DNA of 51,120 nucleotides from Oscillospiraceae bacterium (GCA_015064355.1 SVSJ01000018.1:1-51120); one strand, 5' to 3'; positions 41,778-50,768 are shown, numbered from the stretch's first letter. The notes: a model not told the origin generated them from the sequence alone. Program-made: numbers and translations.

Positions 41778-41838
41778 GCGGGGGAAAACTTTTTGAAAAA
41801 AGTTATTCCCCCGCACCCCTTTTCAAAAACTTTTATGA
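41778..41838 (+). repeat. Long palindromic hairpin element after hydA
   Basis: GCGGGGGAA (41778-41786) pairs with TTCCCCCGC (41806-41814). The stem continues with AACTTTTT (41787-41794) against AAAAAGTT-type bases (41797-41804), leaving one bulged A (41805) and a 2-nt loop: 17 bp in all. ACCCCTTTTCAAAAACTTTT follows and partly repeats the inner arm. I have the impression that similar intergenic palindromes recur in Clostridia genomes. It may also end hydA transcription; the following T tract is poor. Confidence 0.6.
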
Positions 41839-41850
41839 GAGGGAGATAAT

Positions 41851-42408
41851 ATGAAAAATATTATACATATTTTTGGTGCGTCGGGTTCAGGAACGTCAAC
41901 TCTTGGCAGAAAGATATGCGATGAGCTTGGATACACTTTTATGGATACAGACGACTATTTCTGGTTGCCTACTGACCCGAAATTTACTGTTAAGCGCCCT
42001 GCAGCAGAGCGAATTGAACTGATTAGACAAGATATTGAAAAAGCCGAAAATGTAGTAATTTCCGGTTCTCTTGTTGATTGGGGAGACGTGCTTATTCCTT
42101 TATTCACCTTGGCAATAAGACTCGATACAGCAACCGATGTTCGTATAGAGCGCCTGAAAAAACGTGAAAGGGAAGCATTTGGCAGCAGAATCGATAAGGG
42201 GGGCGATATGCATAAGGTACATATGGATTTCATCGAGTGGGCGAAGAAATACGATACCGGCGGAGTCGAGATGCGAAGTAAAGCTAAACACGACGAGTGG
42301 CAGAATCAACTTCAATGCAAGCTGATTACCCTAGATGGTGGCGCGAGCCTTGATGAGAACTTTGACAAGGTAAGAAAATCAATTATTGAAAAACAAAAAG
42401 GGGCTTAA
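41851..42408 (+). CDS. Small P-loop kinase-like protein (adenylate/cytidylate kinase superfamily)
   Basis: A 185-residue NMP-kinase-like protein of unknown substrate. The P-loop is GASGSGTST at 9-17, with Thr where Walker A normally has the invariant Lys. DTDDYFW follows near 31, then VISGSLVDWGD near 69, and an Arg-rich lid region (RIERLKKREREAFG) near 99. Similar GxxGSGTS loops occur in a group of uncharacterised AAA/kinase-like proteins, so the change appears to be a family trait rather than a mutation. AGGGAG precedes the ATG. The stop codon lies within the terminator stem that follows. Confidence 0.75.
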   Translation: MKNIIHIFGASGSGTSTLGRKICDELGYTFMDTDDYFWLPTDPKFTVKRPAAERIELIRQDIEKAENVVISGSLVDWGDVLIPLFTLAIRLDTATDVRIERLKKREREAFGSRIDKGGDMHKVHMDFIEWAKKYDTGGVEMRSKAKHDEWQNQLQCKLITLDGGASLDENFDKVRKSIIEKQKGA

Positions 42409-42425
42409 CTATAAGCTCCTTTTTT
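42396..42425 (+). terminator. Intrinsic terminator overlapping the kinase gene end
   Basis: AAAAGGGGCTTA (42396-42407) pairs with TAAGCTCCTTTT (42412-42423), one G-T wobble, with a T tract to 42425. The stop codon TAA (42406-42408) is part of the stem. Confidence 0.85.
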
Positions 42426-42455
42426 GCTTGTGGTATACAAATCTTCTTGCAACGG

Positions 42456-42484
42456 TTGATTTTCCCAAATAAAGATGATATAAT
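42456..42484 (+). promoter_or_regulatory. Sigma-A-type promoter of the GH3 gene
   Basis: TTGATT (42456-42461), 17-nt spacer, TATAAT (42479-42484), 49 nt before the chosen ATG. Its position inside the longer open frame rules out the upstream start at 42447. Confidence 0.8.
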
Positions 42485-42533
42485 TATCACGCACGATATT
42501 ATTGCCTCGCAAACCAAAATCAAGGAGAGACTA

Positions 42534-44705
42534 ATGAAAATTGATCTTCAAAAATTACTTGACAGCTTGACTCTTGACCAAAAGCTCGCCCAGCTTGCGG
42601 CAGGTGGACCTTATAAAGAGTTTGTCGTTGACGGCAAATTCAATAACGATCTCTGTAGAAGTGCTTATCCCAATGGATTCTTTGGCATAATGGTTCCCGT
42701 AGGCCTGACACCCGAACAAATCGGCGAGTGGGTCTGCGAGCTTTACAAATGCCACGCTGAACTGTCACCGATTCCGCCGCTGGTTATGTGTGAATCCCTC
42801 CACGGAATCCTTGGCAAAGGCGCTACCATGTTCCCCCAGTCCATTGGTATGGGCGGCACGTTTGATCCCGATCTAATGCGCCGTGTTGGTGAAGCTATCG
42901 GTAAAGAAGCCCGTGCAATGGGTATCAGACTGTCTCTGGCACCTGACCTTGACTTAGGACGGGATCCGCGTTGGGGCAGACTTGAGGAAACCTACGGCGA
43001 GTCCTCCTATCTCGTGAGAAAGATAGGTGAGGCATACGTAGAAGGTCTTGTCAGTGAGAATCGCGATTACGTTGCAACCATCAAGCATTTTGCAGCACAC
43101 GGCCATCCCGTTGCAGGAATCAATCTGGCTCCGACCTATGCAACTCCGCAGGAGCTCCAAGATAAATATCTCCCCCCGTTCAAAGCCGCGATAGATGCAG
43201 GTGCCATGTCTGTAATGCCTGCGTATTCTGCGCTGAACGGTATTCCTTGTCACGGAAACAAATATCTGATGGACGAGATCCTCAGACAGAACTGGGGATT
43301 TGACGGTGTTGTTATAAGTGACTTCGGCGGAATTGAGATGATGAACGGATTTCAGCGCAGTACTGCAAGCATGAAGGAATCAGGTCGCCTTGCGTTCTCA
43401 GTAGGCGTTGACGTTGAAGCACCTTATCCTCGCACCTACAAAGACTTAAAGGCTCTTGTTGAGGAAGGTAATATCTCTATGGAGGCGATCGACAAGTCTG
43501 TGCTCCGCATTTTGAAACTTAAGGCAGATATAGGCCTCTTCGATATGGCAATGCCTGATATTGATAACATCAGACGCACAGTACGCTCTGACGAGCACAA
43601 GGCACTTGCCCGTGAAGCTGCACGCAAGTCCATGACCCTCTTGAAGAATAACGGCATGCTGCCTCTGAAGACCGAATCCGGTGCGAAGATCGCAGTAATT
43701 GGTCCCAACGCATACGTTGCACAGATCGGTGACTATGCGATACCGCAACCCGAGCTGAAAACACCTCTTGAAGCAATAACAGAGAGAGTGGCAAAATTCG
43801 GTGGCACTGTGGTATCTGCAAAGGGATGCAACCTTTACGGAACTGACACCTCCGGATTCGCAGAGGCAGAGGAAGTTGCGAGAAGCGCAGATGCGGTAGT
43901 GTGCATCATCGGCGGACAGAGCTCCAGAGGCGCCGGTATTGGCTGGGGCACGGAAGACGAGACTATTCTGACCTGCGGTGAAGGCTGTGATGTCCACGAG
44001 CTTATTCCCGGCGGTCCTCAGCTTGACCTTGTTAGAAAAATGATCGCGACCGGAAAGCCTGTGACTGTAGTTATGGTAGACGGCCGTCCCGAAACTCTCT
44101 TTGATGCCGCAGAAAATTGTGACGCACTTATAGCGGCCTGGTATCCGGGCGAAGAAGGTTCAAATGCTCTTGCAGAGCTTCTGTTTGGCGACGCAAACTT
44201 CTCCGGCAAGCTGCCCGTTACATTCCCTCGCCACGTTGGACAGATTCCGATCTATCACGACCGCCTTCCCAGCGAGTGCGGCTTCTACAAATCTCCCGGT
44301 ACACCCGACAAGCCCGGACGAGACTACGTGTTTGGCCCTACTACACCTGCATTCGAGTTTGGCTACGGCATCGGATACTCCGAAATTAACTATAAATCCC
44401 TTTCTGCAGAGCGTGTTGTGGACGGAATTAAGGTTTCTGTCGCGCTTGAGAATATTGGTGAATATGCCGCTGACGAGTCTGTGCTTGTATTCGTGCGTGA
44501 CGAAGTTGCAAGCATTCCTCAGCCCATAAAGAAACTTGTGACATTTGAAAAGGTAAGTCTTGGCGCAGCGGAAAGCACTGAAATCGAGATTCTCATTCCC
44601 AACGATGAGCTTATGTTTACAGGTGTGGATATGGTGAAGTGTCTTGAACCCGGCTGGTTTACAGTTATGGTAGGCGGACTTGAGACCCGTGTCTACGCAG
44701 AGTGA
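42534..44705 (+). CDS. Glycoside hydrolase family 3 beta-glycosidase
   Basis: Retaining exo-glycosidase, probably beta-glucosidase or beta-xylosidase. The 723 residues comprise an N-terminal TIM barrel with KHFAAHGHP at 184-192, MPAYSALNGIPCHGN, and nucleophile Asp263 in VISDFGG; an alpha/beta sandwich with LLKNNGMLPL and a probable acid/base region around 460-500; and a C-terminal fibronectin-III-like domain. There is no signal peptide, so it should act in the cytoplasm on imported oligosaccharides. AAGGAGAG lies 4 nt before the ATG at 42534; the longer frame from 42447 covers the promoter. No sugar transporter is adjacent. Exact specificity is not readable from sequence. Confidence 0.93.
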   Translation: MKIDLQKLLDSLTLDQKLAQLAAGGPYKEFVVDGKFNNDLCRSAYPNGFFGIMVPVGLTPEQIGEWVCELYKCHAELSPIPPLVMCESLHGILGKGATMFPQSIGMGGTFDPDLMRRVGEAIGKEARAMGIRLSLAPDLDLGRDPRWGRLEETYGESSYLVRKIGEAYVEGLVSENRDYVATIKHFAAHGHPVAGINLAPTYATPQELQDKYLPPFKAAIDAGAMSVMPAYSALNGIPCHGNKYLMDEILRQNWGFDGVVISDFGGIEMMNGFQRSTASMKESGRLAFSVGVDVEAPYPRTYKDLKALVEEGNISMEAIDKSVLRILKLKADIGLFDMAMPDIDNIRRTVRSDEHKALAREAARKSMTLLKNNGMLPLKTESGAKIAVIGPNAYVAQIGDYAIPQPELKTPLEAITERVAKFGGTVVSAKGCNLYGTDTSGFAEAEEVARSADAVVCIIGGQSSRGAGIGWGTEDETILTCGEGCDVHELIPGGPQLDLVRKMIATGKPVTVVMVDGRPETLFDAAENCDALIAAWYPGEEGSNALAELLFGDANFSGKLPVTFPRHVGQIPIYHDRLPSECGFYKSPGTPDKPGRDYVFGPTTPAFEFGYGIGYSEINYKSLSAERVVDGIKVSVALENIGEYAADESVLVFVRDEVASIPQPIKKLVTFEKVSLGAAESTEIEILIPNDELMFTGVDMVKCLEPGWFTVMVGGLETRVYAE

Positions 44706-44721
44706 TATAAATGAATAACAA

Positions 44722-44747
44722 AAAAGGAACTCATTTGAGTTCCTTTT
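44722..44747. terminator. Bidirectional terminator between GH3 and ThuA genes
   Basis: Perfect 12-bp stem AAAAGGAACTCA (44722-44733) with TGAGTTCCTTTT (44736-44747) and a 2-nt loop. T-rich runs follow on both strands, serving the convergent genes. Confidence 0.88.
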
Positions 44748-44762
44748 AGTTTTAGTTGTATC

Positions 44763-45482
44763 TTATTTTTTCCACTCAACAGTGGGTTCAACGTAGCCGT
44801 AGGTCATAGGCGCGATAGAATCGTTCTTTACATACTTAACAGCGTTCTTGATAACCTGCTGGATCTTTTCGTTGTGGTATGTTGGTACAGATTCGTGACC
44901 GGGACGGAAGTAGAAGATCTTGCCGTTGCCTCTCTTGAATACGCAACCGGAACGGAACACTTCGCCGCCTGCAAACCAGCTAATGAAAACAAGCTCGTCG
45001 GGAGTAGGGATAATGAAGTGTTCGCCGTACATTTCTTCCTGCTCAAGGATAATGTTCTCGCCAATACCCTGAGCGATGGGATGTGCGGGATCAACTACCC
45101 AAAGGATCTCCTTTTCATCGTCGTCACGCCACTTCAGCTCGCCTGCGTTTGTGCCGCAAAGCTTTCTGAAGATCTTGGAGTTGTGGCCGGAGTGGAGGAC
45201 TACCATTCCCATGCCTTCCATAACGCGGTTGTAAACCTTTTCAACGATCTCGTCGGGAACCAGGTGATGTCCCATGTGACCCCACCAGATGAGAACGTCG
45301 GTGTCAGCGAGAACCTCGTCTGTCAGTCCGCATTCGGGGTCATCAAGTGTACCGGTTCTGCATTCGTGACCTGCTTCGGTAAGGAACTTGGCGATACAGC
45401 TGTGAATTCCGTCGGGATAAATTCCCTTTATATATTCGTCGTGTTTTTCGTGGAGATATTCGTTGTAAATTGTGATTTTCAT
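44763..45482 (-). CDS. ThuA-domain protein
   Basis: A 239-residue class I glutamine-amidotransferase-like fold protein of the ThuA (trehalose-utilisation) type. Visible features: an N-terminal strand KITIYNEYLHEK, DVLIWWGHMGHH near residue 63, a GMVVLHSGHNSKIF strand-turn near 94, DPAHPIAQGI near 134 and a C-terminal RPGHES. ThuA proteins are linked to sugar metabolism, including keto-sugar conversion in rhizobia; the substrate here is unknown. The ATG at 45482, with GGAGG at 45491-45495, is chosen over the upstream in-frame codon at 45497. It is convergent with the GH3 gene. Confidence 0.85.
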   Translation of the reverse strand: MKITIYNEYLHEKHDEYIKGIYPDGIHSCIAKFLTEAGHECRTGTLDDPECGLTDEVLADTDVLIWWGHMGHHLVPDEIVEKVYNRVMEGMGMVVLHSGHNSKIFRKLCGTNAGELKWRDDDEKEILWVVDPAHPIAQGIGENIILEQEEMYGEHFIIPTPDELVFISWFAGGEVFRSGCVFKRGNGKIFYFRPGHESVPTYHNEKIQQVIKNAVKYVKNDSIAPMTYGYVEPTVEWKK

Positions 45483-45520
45483 TTGAGTTTCCTCCAAATA
45501 AGATAACAGATTCTAATGGG

Positions 45521-45549
45521 ATTTTACCACACATACTGGGAAAAATCAA
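45521..45549 (-). promoter_or_regulatory. Sigma-A-type promoter of the ThuA gene
   Basis: On the minus strand TTGATT (45549-45544), 17-nt spacer, TAAAAT (45526-45521). The -35 box overlaps the stop codon of the upstream ABC gene. Confidence 0.7.
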
Positions 45550-47369
45550 CCCTCAAATTGAGAATTGTGCAGCGAATAATAGAATCCCTTTTGCGACATA
45601 AGTTCGTCGTGATTACCGTGTTCTATAACTCTGCCGTCGCGGAGAACGAAGATCACGTCAGCCTCGCGAACGGTTGAAAGTCGGTGTGCAATAACGAATG
45701 ACGTTCTGTTTTCCATAAGCTTGCTCATAGCCGCCTGGATTCGCATTTCCGTCATACTGTCAACGTTTGAAGTGGCTTCATCAAGAATAAGAACAGGCGC
45801 GTCGGAGATCATAGCACGTGCAATGGTGAGAAGCTGCTTCTGACCCTTGGAAATATTCACACCCTCGTCTGTAATGATAGTGTCATAACCGTGGGGAAGA
45901 GCAGAGATGAAGGAGTGTATTCCTGCGGCGCGGGCAGCGCTTTCGATATCTTCTCTCGTAACTTCACGGGGAGAACCGTATGCAATGTTTTCCGCAATAG
46001 TGCCGCTGAACAACCAAGTATCCTGGAGTACCATCGTGTAAGAACGACGGACGGAAAGGCGGTTTGCCTCAGCGATGTTCTTTCCCTCGAGGCGGATCTC
46101 GCCGCTGTCCGGATCGTAGAATCGCATAAGCAGGTTGATGATCGTGGTCTTGCCGGCACCGGTTGGGCCAACGATTGCTGCGGTCATGCCGGGCTTTACG
46201 TTCATTGTCAGGTCGTAAATGATCTGCTTGTCCTTCGTATAACCGAAGTTGACGTTTTCAATGTCTACCTTGCCGCTGACGGATACACCTTTTTCGGCTT
46301 TGGATTTGGTGAACACAACAGCGTCTTCCACATCAGGAGATTCCTCCTCTTCGTCAAGAAGGCGGAACACTCTTTCTGCGGCAGCGGCGGCTGACTGAAG
46401 CTCGTTAATTATGTTTGCCGCTTCGTTTATAGGCCCGCTGAACTTACGGGAATAGAGCACGTATGACGCAACGTCGCCAAGTAAAATACCGCCGGAGAGG
46501 TAAAGGAGTGAGCCGAATACAGATACAAGACCCAGGGAAATATTGTTGATAAAGTTGATAGTGGGACCAACCATAGTGCCGTAGTAGTCAGCGTTGAAGT
46601 AGGCTTCTGCTGCGCTTTCGTTACGGCGGGCGAATCTCTTGATCATAGTAGGCTCGGCGCTGTACGCACGGACTGTTTTCTGTCCGGACAGGCACTCTTC
46701 CGCGTACCCGTTGAGCTCGCCCAGCTTACCGGATCTTGCTCTGAAAAGGGGACGGAATTTATTTGCCATTTTCGTGGTGACCAGCATAGACAGAGGCACG
46801 GTAACGGCAAATATTAAGCACAGGGTCGGGGAGATTTTGATCATCATGATCAAGGAACCCACAACCGTTACTACACTTGACGCGATCTGCACCAGGTCTG
46901 TGGACAGGGTGGCGTTGATGGTGTCAATATCGTAGGAAATTCTCGAGATAATGTCACCTGTGGGGGTGGTATCAAAGTAGCCCACCTTCATGCGCATGAG
47001 CTTTGCGAAAATATCTTCGCGCATTTTCTTGACAATACCACGGGAGAGATTGATCATAACCACCTGCAAGAGATACGCAAGAATACTTGATACCACGTAC
47101 GCGATTACCATAAGGGTACAGTAGTGGATGATCAGATCAAAGTTTGCCTCGCCTTTTCCAACACCAATTGCTTCAATGGCTTTGCCCGAATAGGAAGGGC
47201 CAAGAAGGGACAGAAGGTTTGATCCAATGGAAAGGAACAGTGCAAGGATATATCCCCATCTGAATTTGTACATATACGAAAAGAGGCGGAAGAGTACCTT
47301 CAGCTTTTTCTTAGGTGCATTTGCAATTACAACGTCCTCTGGACGAATAGCTTTTGGACCTCTATTCAA
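45546..47369 (-). CDS. Heterodimeric ABC exporter, subunit with intact catalytic site
   Basis: A 607-residue fused TMD-NBD exporter half. The N terminus is cytoplasmic and basic; six helices lie within about 40-330; the NBD has Walker A GPTGAGKTT, Q-loop VLQDTWLFSGT, signature ISKGQKQ (noncanonical, for LSGGQ), Walker B LILDEATSNVD with the catalytic Glu, and switch His in IAHRLST. The start is TTG at 47369, 8 nt after GGAGG (47378-47382), and overlaps the stop of the partner gene by 8 nt. The open frame extends to 47471, but that part lies in the partner gene. It pairs with the subunit at 47362; drug or lipid substrates are typical of the class, exact substrate unknown. Confidence 0.93.
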   Translation of the reverse strand: MNRGPKAIRPEDVVIANAPKKKLKVLFRLFSYMYKFRWGYILALFLSIGSNLLSLLGPSYSGKAIEAIGVGKGEANFDLIIHYCTLMVIAYVVSSILAYLLQVVMINLSRGIVKKMREDIFAKLMRMKVGYFDTTPTGDIISRISYDIDTINATLSTDLVQIASSVVTVVGSLIMMIKISPTLCLIFAVTVPLSMLVTTKMANKFRPLFRARSGKLGELNGYAEECLSGQKTVRAYSAEPTMIKRFARRNESAAEAYFNADYYGTMVGPTINFINNISLGLVSVFGSLLYLSGGILLGDVASYVLYSRKFSGPINEAANIINELQSAAAAAERVFRLLDEEEESPDVEDAVVFTKSKAEKGVSVSGKVDIENVNFGYTKDKQIIYDLTMNVKPGMTAAIVGPTGAGKTTIINLLMRFYDPDSGEIRLEGKNIAEANRLSVRRSYTMVLQDTWLFSGTIAENIAYGSPREVTREDIESAARAAGIHSFISALPHGYDTIITDEGVNISKGQKQLLTIARAMISDAPVLILDEATSNVDSMTEMRIQAAMSKLMENRTSFVIAHRLSTVREADVIFVLRDGRVIEHGNHDELMSQKGFYYSLHNSQFEG

Positions 47370-49092
47370 GGAGTGCACCTCCCATCTGCGAGTCGCTGAT
47401 CTCCTTGTAGAGCGGGCAGCTCTCAAGTAGTTCCTCGTGAGTGCCGCGGCCTGTGATTCGTCCGTCTTCAAGAACGAGGATCAGGTCAGCGTGCATAATT
47501 GAGGATATTCTCTGAGCAACAATGACCGAGGTGGTCTTGCCGCTGTAATTCTCTTTGATTGCCATACGCAAGCGGGCGTCGGTGGCATAGTCAAGTGCGC
47601 TGGAGCTGTCATCAAGAACAAGAATCTCCGGCACTCCCGCAAGGGCGCGGCTGAGAATGACTCTCTGCTTCTGTCCGCCGGAAATATTGGCACCTTTGAT
47701 TGAGAGCTCATATCCAAGGCCACCCTTGTCATTGATGAAGCTTTCAGCTTGAGCGTGAATAGTTGCGGTGCGAAGCTCATCTTCAGTCAGATGACGTCCG
47801 AAGTCAATATTTGTTTCAATGGTGTCAGCAAAAAGGAAATCGTTTTGGAAAGCGGCACCGAACTTCTTTGAAATTTCGTCGCGGCTCATTGAGCGCACGT
47901 CACGGCCGTCCAATCGAACAGAGCCTTCTGTCACGTCATACTGCCGCATAAGAAGAGCAATAAGGGTGGTTTTGCCGGAACCGGTGGGGCCGATAATGCC
48001 GAGGGTTTGTCCCGGCTCTACGGTGAAGGATATATCTTCCAGATTATTTTTCACTCCGTTGTAGGAGAAGGAAACCTTGTCAAACTCGATCTTTGCCCGT
48101 GATCCGTGCTTTGATACGTTGTTCAGATATTTGCTGTCGGCCTGCATATCGTAAGGAGTGTCAAGAACCTGGCCGATACGGTTTGCGGAAGCGATAGCGC
48201 GGGAGCACATAACGAAAATACGTGTTACCGCCATAAGAGCGTTGAGAATTATTGTGAAATAGGAAGTAAAAGCAATGATCTTACCGGGTTCAGAAAGGCC
48301 GGCGTTTACTCTGTATGCACCTACGAGAATAACCGCCACCAAGCCGAGATTGAGAAACAGATTCATCAAAGGGCTTGTCAGGGCCATATTAAGAGCGGCA
48401 CTTTTTTCGGAATGGTTAAGCTTCAAATTTGCAGAGTCGAAGCGTTCTTTTTCGGCGTCTTCTTTGCCGAGAGCCTTGATGATTCTGATTCCCTGTGTGT
48501 TTTCACGAACCACGCGGGTCATATTGTCGGTTTCAACCTGCTGACCTGTGTAAAGGGGAACGCCGCGCTTTGTTACGATGATTATTGCCGCTGAGATAAA
48601 TGGCATAACCGCAATAAGCACAAGGGTGAGAACAGGCTCGAGGGTGAATGCGAGAATTATACCGCCAATAAGAAGACAGGGAGCGCGCACACCCATTCGC
48701 TGTATCATACCCACTACCTGGTGGATGTTGTAGGTGTCCGATGTGAGCCGAGACTCGAGAGAGGGAATGGTGAATTCATCGAGTTGGCGGGCGGAGAGAT
48801 ATGAGATTCGTTTAAAAAGATCGTTGCGGAGAGTTTCCGTTGTGTTTCGTGCGACGCGGGCAGCCATACGGTTTGCCATAATGTTGCCGAGAATGGCGAT
48901 CACCGCGCAAACAAACATAAGCAGGCCGCACAGATAGATATTGGTCTTGTTTCCCGTAGGCACGATGTCGTCAATTATATATGAAAGAAGCATGGGAATA
49001 AACAAGTCCATAATGGAGCCGATGAATTTGATCCCAAATCCAAGCATCATTCTGCGCCAAAAAGGCCGCACGTATGAAATAATGTATTTCAT
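47362..49092 (-). CDS. Heterodimeric ABC exporter, subunit with degenerate catalytic site
   Basis: A 576-residue partner half of the exporter. Six helices (about 12-300) are followed by an NBD with Walker A GPTGSGKTT, Q-loop AFQNDFLFADT, canonical signature ISGGQKQR, and Walker B LVLDDSSSALD, where Asp replaces the catalytic Glu; the switch position is Gln in VAQRISS instead of His. Combined with the partner, one composite site is complete and one is degenerate, as in LmrCD, BmrCD and TM287/288. The ATG at 49092 with AAAGGAGA upstream is preferred to the GTG at 49107. Transcribed from the promoter at 49134-49162. Confidence 0.93.
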   Translation of the reverse strand: MKYIISYVRPFWRRMMLGFGIKFIGSIMDLFIPMLLSYIIDDIVPTGNKTNIYLCGLLMFVCAVIAILGNIMANRMAARVARNTTETLRNDLFKRISYLSARQLDEFTIPSLESRLTSDTYNIHQVVGMIQRMGVRAPCLLIGGIILAFTLEPVLTLVLIAVMPFISAAIIIVTKRGVPLYTGQQVETDNMTRVVRENTQGIRIIKALGKEDAEKERFDSANLKLNHSEKSAALNMALTSPLMNLFLNLGLVAVILVGAYRVNAGLSEPGKIIAFTSYFTIILNALMAVTRIFVMCSRAIASANRIGQVLDTPYDMQADSKYLNNVSKHGSRAKIEFDKVSFSYNGVKNNLEDISFTVEPGQTLGIIGPTGSGKTTLIALLMRQYDVTEGSVRLDGRDVRSMSRDEISKKFGAAFQNDFLFADTIETNIDFGRHLTEDELRTATIHAQAESFINDKGGLGYELSIKGANISGGQKQRVILSRALAGVPEILVLDDSSSALDYATDARLRMAIKENYSGKTTSVIVAQRISSIMHADLILVLEDGRITGRGTHEELLESCPLYKEISDSQMGGALLE

Positions 49093-49133
49093 TAGTTCTC
49101 CTTTCACAGGAATTTGACATTTTTTATTTAATG

Positions 49134-49162
49134 ATTATACCACAAAATTACATAATTAGCAA
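49134..49162 (-). promoter_or_regulatory. Sigma-A-type promoter of the ABC exporter operon
   Basis: On the minus strand TTGCTA (49162-49157), 17-nt spacer, TATAAT (49139-49134), about 42 nt before the start codon. Confidence 0.7.
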
Positions 49163-49195
49163 GTTGATACAGCGAAAACCTGGCATTGTTTGCAC

Positions 49196-49230
49196 GAAAA
49201 AAGGGATACCGTGGTGCTACAGTATCCCTT
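49196..49230 (-). terminator. Intrinsic terminator after the DUF1846 gene
   Basis: A 9-bp stem, AAGGGATAC (49201-49209 on plus) with GTATCCCTT (49222-49230), is followed on the minus strand by a T6 tract. Confidence 0.85.
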
Positions 49231-49250
49231 ATATAATATAATGATAGTTT

Positions 49251-50735
49251 TTATCTGTGGAACAGCTTTTTTGACTCGTAAATAGGCTCGCAGGTGAGAT
49301 TAAGCTTCAGCTTGCGGAAGGTGTTGGAGTCAACGTGAGAAACGATAACGCTGGAGTGCGCCTCGCAGCCCACAAGACTGGGCAGACAGTCAAATGCAGC
49401 CTTTGCGTTTGGATCAGTTGCCGCGCAAATGGAGAGGGCGATGAGAATTTCGTCTGCGTGGAGACGGGGATTGCTTGAACCAAGGCTGTCGATTTTCAGC
49501 TTGCATATAGGCTCGATGACCGAGGGAGAGATAAGATGAATACTGTCGTCGATGCCCGCAAGATGCTTAAGCGCATTGAGAAGTACTGCAGCGCAGGAGC
49601 CGAGAAGCTCACTGGTCTTGCCGGTAACGATCTGTCCGTCGTGAAGCTCGATTGCTGCAGAAGGACCGTCGGTCAGTGCAGCCTTGTCAAGAGCGGCCTG
49701 AACAACTCCGCGATCATCGGGGGAAACCTTCGCACGGTTCATAATAAGCTCGGCCTTGTAAACTTCGCTGTCGTCGCACATTCCCTTGCGCTTTTTCAAC
49801 AGACAGCTGTAATATCTGCGGACGATCTCCATTTTTGCCGCGTGGCAAACAGTTTCGTCGTCGTAAATACAATGTCCAACCATATTTACACCCATATCCG
49901 TGGGGCTCTTGTAGGGGCACTCACCGTAAATACCCTCGAACAGTCTGCGAAGAACAGGGAAGATCTCAACGTCGCGATTGTAGTTGATGGTGGTCTCGCC
50001 ATATGCTTCAAGATGGAAGGGGTCGATCATATTTACATCGGAAAGGTCAGCGGTAGCCGCCTCATATGCAATGTTAACGGGATGGTTGAGAGGAAGATTC
50101 CACACGGGGAAAGTCTCGAACTTTGCGTAACCCGACTTGATGCCGCGCTTGTTGTCGTGATAAAGCTGGGAAAGACAAGTCGCCATCTTTCCGCTTCCGG
50201 GGCCGGGGGCAGTAACAACGATAAGCTCACGGGTGGTTTCGATGTAATCGTTCTTGCCATAACCGTCTTCGCTGACAATAAGCTTAACGTTGGTGGGATA
50301 ACCCTCGATGGGGTAGTGCTTGAACACACGCACGCCAAGATTACCAAGTCTGTTTATGAATTTGTCAGCCGCCGCCTGTCCTGTGTATTGAGTGATTACA
50401 ACGCTGCCAACGTAGAGACCGCAATCGTGGAAAGCGTCAATCAGACGCAGTGCATCCATATCATATGTGATTCCCAAATCAGCGCGCATTTTGTTCTGCT
50501 CAATAGCTGCAGCAGAAACTACAATTACCATTTCCGCTTTATCCTTCAGACGGAGGAGCATATTTATCTTGCTGTCAGGCTTGAATCCGGGAAGCACGCG
50601 GGATGCGTGATAGTCATCGAAGAGCTTGCCACCAAATTCAAGATAAAGCTTGCCGCCGAATTTGGAAAGGCGCTTGTTTATGCTCTCGGATTGAAGCTGT
50701 GAGTATTTGTTATTGTCAAAACCTTCCTTTAACAT
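49251..50735 (-). CDS. DUF1846-family protein
   Basis: A 494-residue cytoplasmic protein of the DUF1846 family (about 490-505 aa), common in Firmicutes and other anaerobes. It opens with GFDNNKYSQLQSESINKRL and KLYLEFGGKLFDDYHASRVLPG, and carries a phosphate-binding-like loop APGPGSGKMATCLSQLYH near residue 176. The conserved FETFPVWNLPLNHPVN follows, then YECPYKSPTDMGVN near 280. Crystal structures exist for the family, but I know of no established function. The ATG has CAGGAG 6 nt upstream and its own promoter, so it is a single-gene unit. Confidence 0.9.
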   Translation of the reverse strand: MLKEGFDNNKYSQLQSESINKRLSKFGGKLYLEFGGKLFDDYHASRVLPGFKPDSKINMLLRLKDKAEMVIVVSAAAIEQNKMRADLGITYDMDALRLIDAFHDCGLYVGSVVITQYTGQAAADKFINRLGNLGVRVFKHYPIEGYPTNVKLIVSEDGYGKNDYIETTRELIVVTAPGPGSGKMATCLSQLYHDNKRGIKSGYAKFETFPVWNLPLNHPVNIAYEAATADLSDVNMIDPFHLEAYGETTINYNRDVEIFPVLRRLFEGIYGECPYKSPTDMGVNMVGHCIYDDETVCHAAKMEIVRRYYSCLLKKRKGMCDDSEVYKAELIMNRAKVSPDDRGVVQAALDKAALTDGPSAAIELHDGQIVTGKTSELLGSCAAVLLNALKHLAGIDDSIHLISPSVIEPICKLKIDSLGSSNPRLHADEILIALSICAATDPNAKAAFDCLPSLVGCEAHSSVIVSHVDSNTFRKLKLNLTCEPIYESKKLFHR

Positions 50736-50768
50736 ACGGGACTCCTGTCAAATAATAATACAAAATAT

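Noticed and set aside
42447-42533. N-terminal extension of the GH3 gene
   Set aside because: The GH3 promoter (42456-42484) lies inside it; the ATG at 42534 has a strong ribosome binding site.
47370-47471. N-terminal extension of the second ABC subunit
   Set aside because: It lies in the coding end of the partner gene; GGAGG at 47378-47382 points to TTG 47369.
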